Assembly (NCBI GenBank): GCA_963841205.1
Contig: CAWJCH010000022.1
Coordinates: 62,001 to 126,000, forward strand
From: CAWAWP01 sp963841205
Lineage (GTDB): Bacteria > Chloroflexota > Ktedonobacteria > Ktedonobacterales > JADMIN01
Length of the DNA: 64,000 nucleotides
Direction of reading: 5' to 3'
The notes beneath the pieces are model-generated. The model was not told the origin of the DNA. It made no database searches and saw only the letters and a program-made list of their open reading frames with translations. Positions 45,715 to 54,616 of the stretch are shown here, piece after piece. The first letter of the stretch is position 1, and the number at the start of each line of letters is the position of its first letter. Both the position numbers and the translations under genes were made by a program.

Positions 45715-47217
45715 GTGGCCGAGCCAGCGCACCTGTGGCAACTGAGCATCGCTGAGGCGGCGGAGAAGCTCGCCAGCCGCGAGATCTCCTCCGTCGAGCT
45801 GACCCGCTCGCACCTCGACCGCATCGGCCAGGTCGAGGGCAGCATCCGCGCCTTCGTCACCACCACGGACGAATCCGCGCTGGCCGAAGCCGAGCGCATC
45901 GACACGCGCCGACGCGAGGGCCAGCAACTCGGCCCGCTGGCCGGCATCCCGCTCGCCATCAAAGACGTGCTCTGCACCGAGGACGTGCGCACCACCTGCT
46001 CCTCGCGCATGCTAGAGCACTTCGTCCCACCCTACGATGCCACCGCCGTCGTGCGGCTGCGCGAGGCGGGCGCCGTCTTCCTCGGCAAGACCAACATGGA
46101 CGAGTTCGCCATGGGCTCCTCCACCGAAAACTCCGCCTTCTTCCCCACGCGCAACCCGTGGGATCTCGAGCGCGTACCCGGCGGCAGCAGCGGTGGCTCC
46201 GCGGCGGCGGTGGCGGCGGGCGAGGCGATGGGCGCACTCGGCACCGACACTGGCGGCTCGGTTCGGCAACCCGGCGCGCTCACCAACACCGTCGCGCTCA
46301 AGCCCAGCTATGGCCGCGTTTCGCGCTTCGGCCTCGTCGCCTTCGCCTCTTCGCTCGACCAGATCGGCCCGTTCGCCCGCTCCGCGCGCGACGCCGCGCT
46401 GCTGTTGCAAGCCATCGCCGGCCACGATCCGCTGGACTCCACCTCCGTCGATACGCCCGTGCCCGAGTACGCCGCGCAGCTCACCGGTGATATCAAGGAC
46501 TTGCGCGTCGGTGTCCCCGCCGAGTACTTCGTCGAGGGTGTCGAGCCGGGCGTGCGCCGCGTCGTCGAGGAGGCCATTGAGACGCTCAAGTCGCTCGGCG
46601 CCGAGGTCGGCGAATGCTCGCTGCCCCACACGCGCTACGGCGTCGCCGCCTACTACATCATCGCCCCAGCGGAGGCCAGCGCCAACCTCGCCCGCTACGA
46701 CGGCGTGAAATACGGGTTCGCCCTCAAAGGTAAGGCCGACGACCTGGTGGACTTCGTCTCCAAGACGCGCTCCGCCGGCTTCGGCCCCGAGGTCAAGCGG
46801 CGCATCATGCTCGGCACCTACGCGCTCTCCTCCGGCTACTACGACGCCTACTACCTCAAGGCCGAGAAGACCCGCACCTTGATCAAGCGCGACTTCGATC
46901 AAGCCTTCGAGCGGTTCGACGTCCTCGTCGGCCCGACCTCGCCCACCGTGGCGTTCAAGATCGGCGCGAAGATCTCCGATCCGGTCTCGATGTACCTCAA
47001 CGATGTCTTCACCATCCCGGCCAACCTCGCCGGCATCCCCGGCATCTCGATCCCTGGCGGCTTCAGCGAAGGTCTGCCGGTCGGCGTGCAGATCCTCGGC
47101 CCCGCCTTCGGCGAAGCTACCCTGCTGCGCGTCGCGGATGCCTTCGAGCGTGCCACCGACTATCACGCGCGCTGGCCGGAGGTGAACCCGCCGCGCGCCG
47201 CCCGCAAGCGCAAGTAG
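45715..47217 (+). CDS. gatA: Aspartyl/glutamyl-tRNA amidotransferase subunit A
   Basis: Amidase subunit that makes ammonia from glutamine for the tRNA-dependent transamidation. The 500-residue protein has the amidase-signature triad Lys83 (LAIKDVLCT), Ser158 (VPGGSSGGSAAAVAAGE) and the nucleophile Ser182 (GTDTGGSVRQPG), with the spacing of known GatA. GTG 45715 is the start; GAGGAG lies eight bases upstream. It ends ten bases before the phosphatase gene start, so they may be cotranscribed. Confidence 0.97.
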   Translation: MAEPAHLWQLSIAEAAEKLASREISSVELTRSHLDRIGQVEGSIRAFVTTTDESALAEAERIDTRRREGQQLGPLAGIPLAIKDVLCTEDVRTTCSSRMLEHFVPPYDATAVVRLREAGAVFLGKTNMDEFAMGSSTENSAFFPTRNPWDLERVPGGSSGGSAAAVAAGEAMGALGTDTGGSVRQPGALTNTVALKPSYGRVSRFGLVAFASSLDQIGPFARSARDAALLLQAIAGHDPLDSTSVDTPVPEYAAQLTGDIKDLRVGVPAEYFVEGVEPGVRRVVEEAIETLKSLGAEVGECSLPHTRYGVAAYYIIAPAEASANLARYDGVKYGFALKGKADDLVDFVSKTRSAGFGPEVKRRIMLGTYALSSGYYDAYYLKAEKTRTLIKRDFDQAFERFDVLVGPTSPTVAFKIGAKISDPVSMYLNDVFTIPANLAGIPGISIPGGFSEGLPVGVQILGPAFGEATLLRVADAFERATDYHARWPEVNPPRAARKRK

Positions 47218-47226
47218 GGCCAGCGG

Positions 47227-47871
47227 ATGCGGCTGCTCATCGCGCGCCACGGCGCCACCTTAAATAATCTCGAAGCCCGCTGGACAGGCCAAATGGACGT
47301 CCCGCTGGCTCCGCTCGGCGAGCGTCAGGCGCAGTTGCTCGCCGGTGCCCTGGCGGACACGCATCTCGACGCCATCATCTCCTCCGATCTGCAACGCGCG
47401 CTCGATACCGCCGAGCCGGTCGCACGGCTCCACGGACTGGAGGTGCAGCGCGATCCCGACCTCCGCGAGATCTCCGTCGGCTCGTGGTCGGGCCGCACCG
47501 GCGCCTCCATCCGTGCCGAGGAGTCCGAGCTAGCGGCGCGCTGGGAGGCCGATCCCATCCACGTCGCGCCACCTGGCGGCGAGACCGTCATCGAATTGCG
47601 GGATCGCGCCATTCGCGCCTTCGAGCGCTGGCACGCGGCCTATCCGAGTGGCGATGTGCTGTGGGTCACGCACGGCGGCTTCCTCGCCACGCTGCTCTGC
47701 CACCTCCTCGGCGTCGATCTCTCGCGTCGCTGGCAATTCCGACGCGACAATGCCGGCATCACGGAGTTCGAGGTCAGCGAGCGCGGCGCGCTGCTCGTCC
47801 GCCTCAACGACACTGCCCACCTGTGCGCGCTTGCCGCCGAGGTCGAGGGCGAGCGCGTCCAAATGCTCTGA
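47227..47871 (+). CDS. Histidine phosphatase superfamily protein (phosphoglycerate mutase-like)
   Basis: 214 residues. RLLIARHGATLNN carries the phosphorylated His8, then SSDLQRALDTAEPVA, DLREISVGSWSGRTG and VTHGGFLATLLCHLLG with the second catalytic His. This type includes cofactor-dependent mutases, cobalamin phosphatases and broad phosphatases; the substrate is not evident. The start is ATG 47227 only nine bases after gatA, suggesting one transcript. Confidence 0.9.
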   Translation: MRLLIARHGATLNNLEARWTGQMDVPLAPLGERQAQLLAGALADTHLDAIISSDLQRALDTAEPVARLHGLEVQRDPDLREISVGSWSGRTGASIRAEESELAARWEADPIHVAPPGGETVIELRDRAIRAFERWHAAYPSGDVLWVTHGGFLATLLCHLLGVDLSRRWQFRRDNAGITEFEVSERGALLVRLNDTAHLCALAAEVEGERVQML

Positions 47872-47974
47872 GGCACTCATTGCCCACTTGACAAGCGGCT
47901 TCCACTTTGCCATACTCGCGCCCAAAAGACGGCAAGCATAGTGGACGAGTGAGGGCAGAGGTGGCGGCGAGCAC

Positions 47975-48418
47975 GTGTGCGGCGGGATGATCCCCGCCGG
48001 TTACGCCTTTTGCCCGACCCGCGGCCAGCCCGTGGTTGCGCCCGCGCCCGTTGCGCCAGCTCCGCTCGCCGCCAACCGCATCGTGCTGCTCTTCTTCAAC
48101 GCGACGCTGGTGATCGTGCTTGCGGTGCACGGCCTGCTCACCGTGGTAGCCCCGCCTTCCAGCAGCACTAGCCCCGCCGCGCCAACTGCCACGATGACGC
48201 TCTCTCCGACCAGCGCCGCGACCACCGATGCACGTATCACGCCTACAACGCTCGGGACCGCGGCCCCTAGAAGCACGGCGACCGCGACCTCCACCCATCA
48301 GACCGGCTCGCCGCCGACCGCCACGCCTACGGCAACCCAGGCCGCTCCTACGTCAACAGCAATGCCAATACCGAGCGCATCACCGACATCATGTCCGACG
48401 GTGCAAAGCGTGGGCTAG
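47975..48418 (+). CDS. Hypothetical membrane protein with a degenerate zinc ribbon and Ser/Thr/Pro-rich tail
   Basis: About 147 residues. CGGMIPAGYAFCPTRGQPVV resembles the end of a zinc-ribbon (one Cys replaced by Arg), then one membrane helix (NRIVLLFFNATLVIVLAVHG) and a long Thr/Ala/Pro/Ser tail outside, ending near a stop at 48418. GTG 47975 is a guess; the true start may lie upstream and an indel may have hidden the first CxxC. Function unknown. Confidence 0.45.
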   Translation: MCGGMIPAGYAFCPTRGQPVVAPAPVAPAPLAANRIVLLFFNATLVIVLAVHGLLTVVAPPSSSTSPAAPTATMTLSPTSAATTDARITPTTLGTAAPRSTATATSTHQTGSPPTATPTATQAAPTSTAMPIPSASPTSCPTVQSVG

Positions 48419-48580
48419 TTGTGAGGCATCGTCGTGCTGGCGATTCCGCAGATGGGCTAGCGTGTGGCGCGCGCGATCCACCACTCGTCTAGAAGTCACA
48501 TGCTACTATGTGAAGTACGGCGTAACCCAAGATGTCACTGTCGCCCGGTGAAGTGGGCGTGAGATAGGAGACCAGCACAG

Positions 48581-48913
48581 ATGTGGGTCTTCGACCGCAG
48601 CCGCGTCGTCCGGCTGACCACCACCCAGCCACTCGTCCTCCCGCGCAGTGATGAAGAGGTGCGGGAACTGCTGAAATCCCTGCCACGCTACCGCGTGCTG
48701 CTCCACAACGACGACTATAACGACATGGAATTCGTGGTGGCTGCTCTCGTGAAGACGGTCTCCGCGCTCTCGGTGGAGGACGCCGCGCAGATCATGCTCC
48801 AGGCCCACCTCAACGGCTCGGCGCAGGTGATCGTCTGCCTCAAAGAGCTCGCCGAGCACTACCGCGAGCGGCTGGAGCACTACGGCCTCACCAGCACCAT
48901 CGAGCCGGCGTAG
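48581..48913 (+). CDS. clpS: ATP-dependent Clp protease adaptor ClpS
   Basis: Delivers N-degron substrates to the Clp unfoldase. The 110 residues contain YRVLLHNDDYNDMEFVVAAL (the NDD-type substrate pocket), AQIMLQAHLNGSAQVIVC and the final LKELAEHYRERLEHYGL helix. ATG 48581 has AGGAG about ten bases upstream. The 30-residue lead is longer than usual. Its unfoldase partner could be the ClpE-like protein at 183 or a ClpC elsewhere. Confidence 0.92.
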   Translation: MWVFDRSRVVRLTTTQPLVLPRSDEEVRELLKSLPRYRVLLHNDDYNDMEFVVAALVKTVSALSVEDAAQIMLQAHLNGSAQVIVCLKELAEHYRERLEHYGLTSTIEPA

Positions 48914-49011
48914 GCGGGTGGGCTCCGGCGCGATCAGGACATGCGCCGAAGGCTGGGACTGCTCGACAGAGGTGCTGCTGCGCGTTGATGCTGGGACTTG
49001 CTCAGTCGCGT

Positions 49012-49029
49012 CCCGGCCTGAAGGCCGGG
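49012..49029. repeat. Small dispersed palindrome, copy 3
   Basis: CCCGGCC and GGCCGGG around TGAA, in the gap between clpS and the gene at 49173. Confidence 0.5.
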
Positions 49030-49172
49030 GCCAGTCGCGCCCAGTGGATGCAGCGCAGGTCCGAATACCTCGGGGACTTCGCGGGACTCCGCCACATTCG
49101 GGTAATTCAGCTCGGCTGTACTCCGTAGACAGTGCCCCCACGTATCGCGTTGCTTAGGGCGGTTCGCCTCCT

Positions 49173-51065
49173 TTACTGGCGTGTGCCGGCGGCGGTGGGC
49201 TGCTGGCGGCCATCGGGTCCGCCGCGTCGCATGCGCAGCGCCTCGGCGCGGGCGACGGCCTCGCCGCGAGTGGCGCCGAGCTCGTGGTCGAGGATGCGCC
49301 GGGCGATGGCGATGGTGGCGGCGTAGGTGGAGTCCATGCCGTAGTAGGAGAGGCTGCCGGCTCCGAGATTCTTGCCGCGCGTGTACGGCGTGTCCGAGGC
49401 GTAGTGGATCACGCCGAGGTCGAACGGCAGCTTGGCGAAGTTGATGTTCTCGCCGGTCGGGTAGCGCGTCATGTAGAGGCTCTCGTACACCGCATCGAGG
49501 TATGGGCCGGCCTCCATCTCGACGACGCTGTAGTTGGCGCGGTAGTAGAAGTCCAGGTAGGCGCGGTTCTGCAGGAAGGTGCCCTTGCTGGAGACGGCCT
49601 TCTGGTTGTCGAGCACGGCGCCGAAGACGAGGTTCTTGCTCATGTCGCCCGCGCCGAAGCAGTTGTCGAGCCAGTAGGTGTTCTCGCTGTGCTCGTCGAG
49701 GACGACATTGGCGACCATCACGTCGCCGATGCTGCCGTTGAGCGTCGCCGCCTTGCCGAGGATGTAGATGCCCTTCACCATCACGTTGTTTTCGAGCACC
49801 TCGCGGAGGACGCGATACGCCGCCATGCCGAGCGGGTAGTCGATGTTGACGATCACGCCGCGACTCTCGGCGATGCGCTCGATGCCGGGGACACGCAGGC
49901 GCGGATCGATGTCTTCGGGATGTAGTTTCGAGAGGTCGAAGACCTGTACGTCGAGTTCCAGGCCGTAGCGCGCGCCGACGTACCACACGCCGCGCTCCTG
50001 CTCTTCGACCGGGCGACTGCGCGCGAAGCCCTGTCCGGCAGAGGTGCGCTGATACTCGCGGGCGGCGTAGTAGAGGAAGTTCTGCCAGTTGCCCGAGGCG
50101 CGCCCGTCCTTCAGCTTGCGATACTCCTCGGCGAGGAAGGTATCGGCGCCGGTGGTGGCGAAACGCGTCAATTCGTCCTCGCGCCGCAGGGCCGTCCCCG
50201 AGAGCAGGTTCGAGAGGCTGTGCGTGTTGCTGGAGACAAAGTAGATCGGGCGGCGGGCCAGGCGCAGATCGTCCAGCAGCTTGTTGACCGGCGCCCACCA
50301 CTTGCGGGTGGAGCGGACGAAGCCGACGTGGGAGCCGCCGAGCATGCGCAAAGTGAAGTTCTTGCGCTCCTTGCCGACGGCGAGCAGGTTGGTCCAGAGG
50401 TTGTCGCCCCAGATCACTTCGAGGCGACGCCAGTCTTCGATGGTGACGTGCAGACGCTCGCGGACGACCTTGGTGATCTCGGCGTAGACCGGCGAGGAGC
50501 GTTCGACGCGGCTTTCGAGGAGCTGCATGGTGGTGGAGTCGGCGTTGAGTAGCCAGTGAAACTTGTTCCACTCGATCTGGAGCGCGACGAGAGTCGGCAC
50601 GATGTCGTCGGTGTCGCTGACGCTGGCGATGAAGGCGGCGAGCGTGTTCTTGCCGTCGAAGAACCACTTGCGCCGTCGCGCGGAGGCTGTCACGGCCTGC
50701 CACTGCTCTACCTGGAAGCCGTACTGCGCGAAGACCTCTTCGGACTGGCCGAGCAAGACGCGCGAGGACTGCAAGATCGCGGTCGGCAGGCGAAGGACGG
50801 CATAGATGAAGGCGTTCATGTCGGGGTTGGCGGAGCGGGCCTCGGGGTGCAACACGGAGTCGATGTTGTAATGCGCCTGGATTAACGCTTTGAGTCCGAC
50901 CTCGCCGGAGCTGCGCAGCAACGTTTGGTAGGTGCGGATATACATCTCGACTTCGCGCTTGCCGGCTTCGTGGCGGGCTTCGAGCGTATCGGTGGCTTCG
51001 CCGCCGGCGCCCGAGCCGCCGCCCATGCGCTCTGGCATGCGGAAGTTGGATGAGTTGACCGCCAC
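49173..51065 (-). CDS. Large conserved protein of unknown function, phosphorylase-like C-terminal half
   Basis: 630 residues, well-balanced composition, no membrane segment. The N-terminal half is helical (REVEMYIRTYQTLLRSSGEV, SRVLLGQSEEVFAQYGFQVE). The C-terminal half has features like nucleoside phosphorylases/AMP nucleosidases: VIVNIDYPLGMAAYRVLREV, GIYILGKAATLNGSIGDVMV and YSVVEMEAGPYLDAVYE, where the VEME-type segment binds the ribose in that superfamily. That link is an inference from motifs. GTG 51065 has GGAGGGG seven bases upstream and a good promoter at 51113. I know no assigned function for this family. Confidence 0.85.
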   Translation of the reverse strand: MAVNSSNFRMPERMGGGSGAGGEATDTLEARHEAGKREVEMYIRTYQTLLRSSGEVGLKALIQAHYNIDSVLHPEARSANPDMNAFIYAVLRLPTAILQSSRVLLGQSEEVFAQYGFQVEQWQAVTASARRRKWFFDGKNTLAAFIASVSDTDDIVPTLVALQIEWNKFHWLLNADSTTMQLLESRVERSSPVYAEITKVVRERLHVTIEDWRRLEVIWGDNLWTNLLAVGKERKNFTLRMLGGSHVGFVRSTRKWWAPVNKLLDDLRLARRPIYFVSSNTHSLSNLLSGTALRREDELTRFATTGADTFLAEEYRKLKDGRASGNWQNFLYYAAREYQRTSAGQGFARSRPVEEQERGVWYVGARYGLELDVQVFDLSKLHPEDIDPRLRVPGIERIAESRGVIVNIDYPLGMAAYRVLREVLENNVMVKGIYILGKAATLNGSIGDVMVANVVLDEHSENTYWLDNCFGAGDMSKNLVFGAVLDNQKAVSSKGTFLQNRAYLDFYYRANYSVVEMEAGPYLDAVYESLYMTRYPTGENINFAKLPFDLGVIHYASDTPYTRGKNLGAGSLSYYGMDSTYAATIAIARRILDHELGATRGEAVARAEALRMRRGGPDGRQQPTAAGTRQ

Positions 51066-51112
51066 GATTGCACCCCTCCGGTAGGCCGCCACCCTGGGCG
51101 ACGTTTCGTCGC

Positions 51113-51141
51113 ATTATACCTGATCGCTGCTGGGGCCACAA
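51113..51141 (-). promoter_or_regulatory. Promoter of the gene at 49173
   Basis: On the minus strand TTGTGG (51136-51141), 17 bases, TATAAT (51113-51118), ending about 48 bases before GTG 51065. Confidence 0.7.
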
Positions 51142-51709
51142 AACCCTGGCAGGACCGCCTGCCGATCGGGCGAGCGACCAGTCGATGCATTTCCGTTTCC
51201 TTCCGCTTTTCCATTTTGGTCGTACCCTCGTGACCGAATCCAAGGGGAATGGAGGCTGTAGGGGCGGAAATGGTGCGCCAAGCGGAAACGGAGCCGCGAC
51301 GCGCATGATGGAAGCGGCATGCCCGCGGCAAACGCAGTGGGAGCGACTTTGGCATACATGGCGGCATCCTTGGAAGACTGGAGTGGCTGGAGGAGTGGCC
51401 GGGGATGACCGTATGGGGGGTGGAAAGAGGGAGTGGGGTGGAATGTATCGAGCATGTGTTCTGTCGAACGTGTAGCACCGAGTACGCGGGAGCGCAAGTG
51501 TCGATCGGCGACGCGGGTAGGCCATGCACGCATCGTGGTCGGCAGTGCGAGCTGGTGAATGTACAGATGAATGCGTTCGCGCCTGGGTGGCCTGCAAGCC
51601 ACGACGTCCGCCCGAGGTGGACTCGGATGCTGAGAGATTCTCCCGGGCCGCAAGCGACCGTCGCCAGCGTTGACATACCGGCGTGCGGGTGATACAATCC
51701 CCTCTGCGA
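51142..51709. other. Gene-free region left of the tRNA pair
   Basis: About 570 bases without a supported gene. It contains the palindrome at 51587 and, near 51680-51706, the likely tRNA promoter (TTGACA at 51670, TACAAT at 51693). Confidence 0.55.
51587..51602. repeat. Small dispersed palindrome, copy 4
   Basis: GTGGC and GCCAC around CTGCAA, 108 bases before the initiator tRNA. Confidence 0.4.
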
Positions 51710-51785
51710 CGCGGGGTAGAGCAGTGGTTAGCTCGTCGGGCTCATAACCCGGAGGTCGGCGGTTCGAATCCGCCCCCCGCTACCA
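51710..51785 (+). tRNA. Initiator tRNA-fMet (CAU)
   Basis: 76 bases with encoded CCA. The acceptor starts CGCGGGG against CCCCGCT, leaving C1 unpaired with T72, and the anticodon stem has three G-C pairs (TCGGG, CTCATAA, CCCGG). Both are initiator marks. T arm is GGCGG-TTCGAAT-CCGCC. A promoter TTGACA/TACAAT lies just upstream. Confidence 0.93.
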
Positions 51786-51837
51786 AATCCCGGCTACCGC
51801 GCTCTCTTGAGGGTGCGGTAGTCGCGCGTTCGCCCCT

Positions 51838-51913
51838 GGCGGGGTAGCTCAGTCGGCAGAGCAAGGGACTCATAAGCCCTGTGTCGGCGGTTCGAGTCCG
51901 CCCCCCGCTACCA
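51838..51913 (+). tRNA. Elongator tRNA-Met (CAU)
   Basis: 76 bases with encoded CCA; acceptor GGCGGGG/CCCCGCT (G1-T72 wobble), D arm GCTC...GAGC, anticodon loop CTCATAA, T arm GGCGG-TTCGAGT-CCGCC. The last anticodon stem pair (A31-G39) is mismatched. The CAT anticodon could also be tRNA-Ile2, which cannot be excluded by eye. Confidence 0.88.
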
Positions 51914-51998
51914 ACTCAGGCTACGCCTGGCCTCGCAGCGTGTCCTTTGCTCCATCGTCACTCAGTGCTGTGGCGTTGGGCAAAGGACATTTTGCTGT

Positions 51999-52913
51999 AT
52001 GGAGCTGCACGCCGCTTTCACCGAGTTTCTGTACGCCAAGGACCATTCCCCTGCCAGTAAGGCGTGGTACACGTCGCGCCTGGGGGCCTTCATGCGCTGG
52101 ACCGAGGCACAAGGGACTACCAGCGTGGAGGACATCACCGCACCCCTCATCCGCCGCTACATTGACGAGCGTCGCACCGCGCCCTGCAAGACGGGCAAAC
52201 CGCTCGACTCCCACACGCTGCACGGCCACGTCCGGGCCATTCGTGCCTGGCTCAACTGGGCAGCCCGTGAGGACTTGGTAGACGAGAAGGTGCCGCACCG
52301 CGTGTCTCTCCCGAAACGGGAACAGAAGGTGCTCGGCATCCTCAGTCCCGCACACATTGAGCTGCTGTTCCGCGCCAGCGACCAGAGCGAGACGCCCGAA
52401 TATGTCGCGCGTGACCGGGCCTTACTGGCCGTGCTGCTCGACACGGGCTTGCGCGCTTCTGAGCTGTGCACGCTCACTATTGACCGGGTGCACTTCAACC
52501 CCGATGGGGCCTACTTCCTGGTCGACGGGAAGGGGAGGAAGCAGAGGGAGTTGCCTTTGGGGGCCAAGTCCCGCCAGCTCTTGCACCGCTACATCCACCG
52601 CGCCCGTCCACGTTCGAACCAGCCACGCGTGTTTCTCGCCAAGGGCGGTACACCGTTGACGGCTGAGGGACTCGCCAGGCTGCTGTACCGGCTCCGTGAC
52701 CGGGCAGGGGCTGACCGGTTCATCGGAGCGCCCATCCACGCCCACACGTTCCGTCACACGTACGCTGTACGCTGCCTGGAGGCTGGGATGGATGTGTACC
52801 GGCTGTCACGCCTCATGGGCCACAGTTCGGTTGCCGTTACGGAGGGCTATTTGAAAGCGTTTACCAGCAGGCAGGCACGCCAGAATGCGGTGTCGGTCTT
52901 AGACTCGCTGTGA
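51999..52913 (+). CDS. Tyrosine recombinase (XerC/D-like integrase)
   Basis: 304 residues. The N-terminal SAM-like domain runs to about 105. The catalytic residues are Arg in DTGLRASELCTLTI, Lys in LVDGKGRKQRELPL, His-x-x-Arg in AHTFRHTYAVRCLE, His in LSRLMGHSSVAVTE and the nucleophile Tyr in GYLKAFTSR. All six are present and the gene is intact. It lies 85 bases after two tRNA genes, the usual site for an integrase whose element entered a tRNA. ATG 51999 has no strong ribosome site. The element it belongs to may include the RepA-like gene at 53531. Confidence 0.92.
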   Translation: MELHAAFTEFLYAKDHSPASKAWYTSRLGAFMRWTEAQGTTSVEDITAPLIRRYIDERRTAPCKTGKPLDSHTLHGHVRAIRAWLNWAAREDLVDEKVPHRVSLPKREQKVLGILSPAHIELLFRASDQSETPEYVARDRALLAVLLDTGLRASELCTLTIDRVHFNPDGAYFLVDGKGRKQRELPLGAKSRQLLHRYIHRARPRSNQPRVFLAKGGTPLTAEGLARLLYRLRDRAGADRFIGAPIHAHTFRHTYAVRCLEAGMDVYRLSRLMGHSSVAVTEGYLKAFTSRQARQNAVSVLDSL

Positions 52914-53310
52914 CGCGCTGGGAAGGCGCTGGTGCCCGTGGCGGCCTTGTCATCCGGCGAAGAACCGCTGGGTGAGGTGGCGTGTAGGTGATTTGGATGA
53001 GCAGGCCGATGAAGGCCTCGGCGGCGGCGTTGCGCAACTACTGCCAGGCATACTGGCGGGGAATGTCAAGACGCCTCTGGCTCTCGCGTCCTGTCCTGAG
53101 CGCGTCTTTTTGCCACCTCCGTTGTCTTTGTGCGCGTGGTCCCCACACACGACCGGTCGGATTCGCTTCTGAGGCGCGGTGCACGCGCGTGTTTGCTGGT
53201 GTGACGGCGGAGAACAGATGCGGCTGTGGCACTGGAAACTCCCCCGAAATGGGCGGCAAACTCACCTACTTTCTCGTATAAATGCCGCGAGAAGTGTAGC
53301 GAGACACCTC
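52914..53310. other. Gene-poor stretch between integrase and RepA-like gene
   Basis: About 400 bases. A minus-strand frame at 53066-53323 begins MPKSRGVSLHFSRHLYEKVG and could be a small basic protein of 85 residues, but no ribosome site is seen. Nothing else is supported. Confidence 0.4.
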
Positions 53311-53340
53311 TTGATTTGGGCATCGCGGAAGCTCTACAAT
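53311..53340 (+). promoter_or_regulatory. Candidate promoter for the RepA-like gene
   Basis: TTGATT at 53311-53316, 18 bases, TACAAT at 53335-53340. It lies 190 bases before the start; the leader between holds GGAAGGAGG at 53400 without a long frame. Confidence 0.5.
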
Positions 53341-53530
53341 ATGGGGAGAGGGGGTAGTGTGCGCTGTGAGCTGAACGCTTGCTGCTACTACATCCAGTCG
53401 GGAAGGAGGCGCGCGACCACACAAACAACTGCATTGGCCACGGTCATTCCGTGGAAAGTGAACACAGCGGGGGCGACGAGCTCTGGCCCGCGTTTTCGTT
53501 TCTGAGGCATGGGTGGAGGGGACTGCAAGG

Positions 53531-54508
53531 ATGAGTCTGTTGCGGCGAGAGGACATCAGCAAGATGGCGTACCCGGAGTGGCTGATTGATGGCGTGCTGC
53601 CGGCCGGGGGCGTCAGCATGGTGTACGGCAAGTCGGGCACCGGCAAGAGCTTTTGGGTGCTCGACCTGGCGTGCTGCGTCGACACAGGGCGCAAGTGGGC
53701 CGGGCGTCAGGTGAAACAGGGACCGGTCGTGTACGTGGCTGGCGAGGGGCGCCACGGGTATGCGGCCCGTCTGGATGCGTGGGAGAAGAAACACGGCGTA
53801 CGGGCTGAAACCTTCTCCCTGTATGACGAGCCTGTGCGCCTCTGGTCGCCAGACCACCGCACGCCGGACAGTTTGCAGCGGTTCGTAGAAGCGGTAAACG
53901 GCGCCAGGGTGCGGCCCGCCCTGGTCGTGTTTGACACCTTGGGTACGTGCCTGGGCGGCGCTGACGAGAACAGCAACGGCAACATGCGCGAACTGCTCGA
54001 CAACGCCGAGGACATCGGACGGACGTGGGATGCCGACGTGCTCTTCGTTCACCACACCGGCAAGCAGGGCGAGAGCGCGCGTGGGGCCCAGGCGTTGCAG
54101 GACGGCATGGCGATGCACGCCCACTACCAGGGGGACGGCAAGAGCTACGGGGTGCTCACCGGCACCAAGCAGAAGGACGGCCAGCTGTTCGAGCCCATCC
54201 GGCGGACCTTGCATACGGTGAGTCTCGGTAAGGGGCTGGAGTCGCTGGCGTTCGCGGATGACCACAAGAACGGGGCTCGCGACAGGCGTCGGCACCGACT
54301 GCCGTGGGAGGAAATACGTAAGCTGCTCGCGGGCGGCGACATCCCGATGACTCCCAAGACCATAGCTCTGGTGCTGCAGGCCGAGGGGTGGGACACCAAC
54401 AACGACGCGGTGCAGGCTCACCTCGCCCGTGCCGAGAAGCGCAAGGAAGTGCAGGGAGACGACAACGGCGCGTATGCCCTGATGCTGGGGTATGTTGGCG
54501 CGATGTAG
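53531..54508 (+). CDS. RepA-like replicative ATPase (AAA_25 type)
   Basis: 325 residues. Walker A is GKSGTGKSF near residue 33, then VVYVAGEGRHGYAARLDAWE, the Walker B segment ALVVFDTLGTCLGGADENSN, and VLFVHHTGKQGESARGAQAL with the RecA-fold sensor. This is the hexameric helicase/RepA family of plasmids and phages. The C-terminal 100 residues are a small winged-helix-like part (PMTPKTIALVLQAEGWDTNN). ATG 53531 has GAGGGG ten bases upstream. Iteron-like repeats follow right after the stop. Confidence 0.85.
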   Translation: MSLLRREDISKMAYPEWLIDGVLPAGGVSMVYGKSGTGKSFWVLDLACCVDTGRKWAGRQVKQGPVVYVAGEGRHGYAARLDAWEKKHGVRAETFSLYDEPVRLWSPDHRTPDSLQRFVEAVNGARVRPALVVFDTLGTCLGGADENSNGNMRELLDNAEDIGRTWDADVLFVHHTGKQGESARGAQALQDGMAMHAHYQGDGKSYGVLTGTKQKDGQLFEPIRRTLHTVSLGKGLESLAFADDHKNGARDRRRHRLPWEEIRKLLAGGDIPMTPKTIALVLQAEGWDTNNDAVQAHLARAEKRKEVQGDDNGAYALMLGYVGAM

Positions 54509-54616
54509 GTTATTGTTGGCCAAAATGGCCCTTGTAGGCGCAATGTTGGCGTGACCCCTCGCCACGAGCCCAGTATTCATGCGGGGTGACATACGCCAAT
54601 GTTGGCGCCTACTATG
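54491..54616. repeat. Iteron-like repeats after the RepA-like gene
   Basis: ATGTTGGCG occurs at 54492-54500 (inside the end of the gene), 54543-54551 and 54599-54607, with the related ATTGTTGGCC at 54512-54521. Around the last copy GCCAA-TG-TTGGC forms a palindrome, and GTAGGCGC (54534) faces GCGCCTAC (54605) as an inverted pair. This suggests binding sites of a replication protein, possibly the origin. Confidence 0.5.

Noticed and set aside
48934..51597. Open frame of 887 codons on the minus strand
   Set aside because: Arg/Pro/His-rich shadow of the gene at 49173 in another frame; no conserved motifs, and it runs through the promoter region.
51710..51913. Direct repeat of tRNA 3' ends as attL/attR of the integrase element
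   Set aside because: The repeat is explained by two genuine tRNA genes with similar T arms; no third copy was found to the right.
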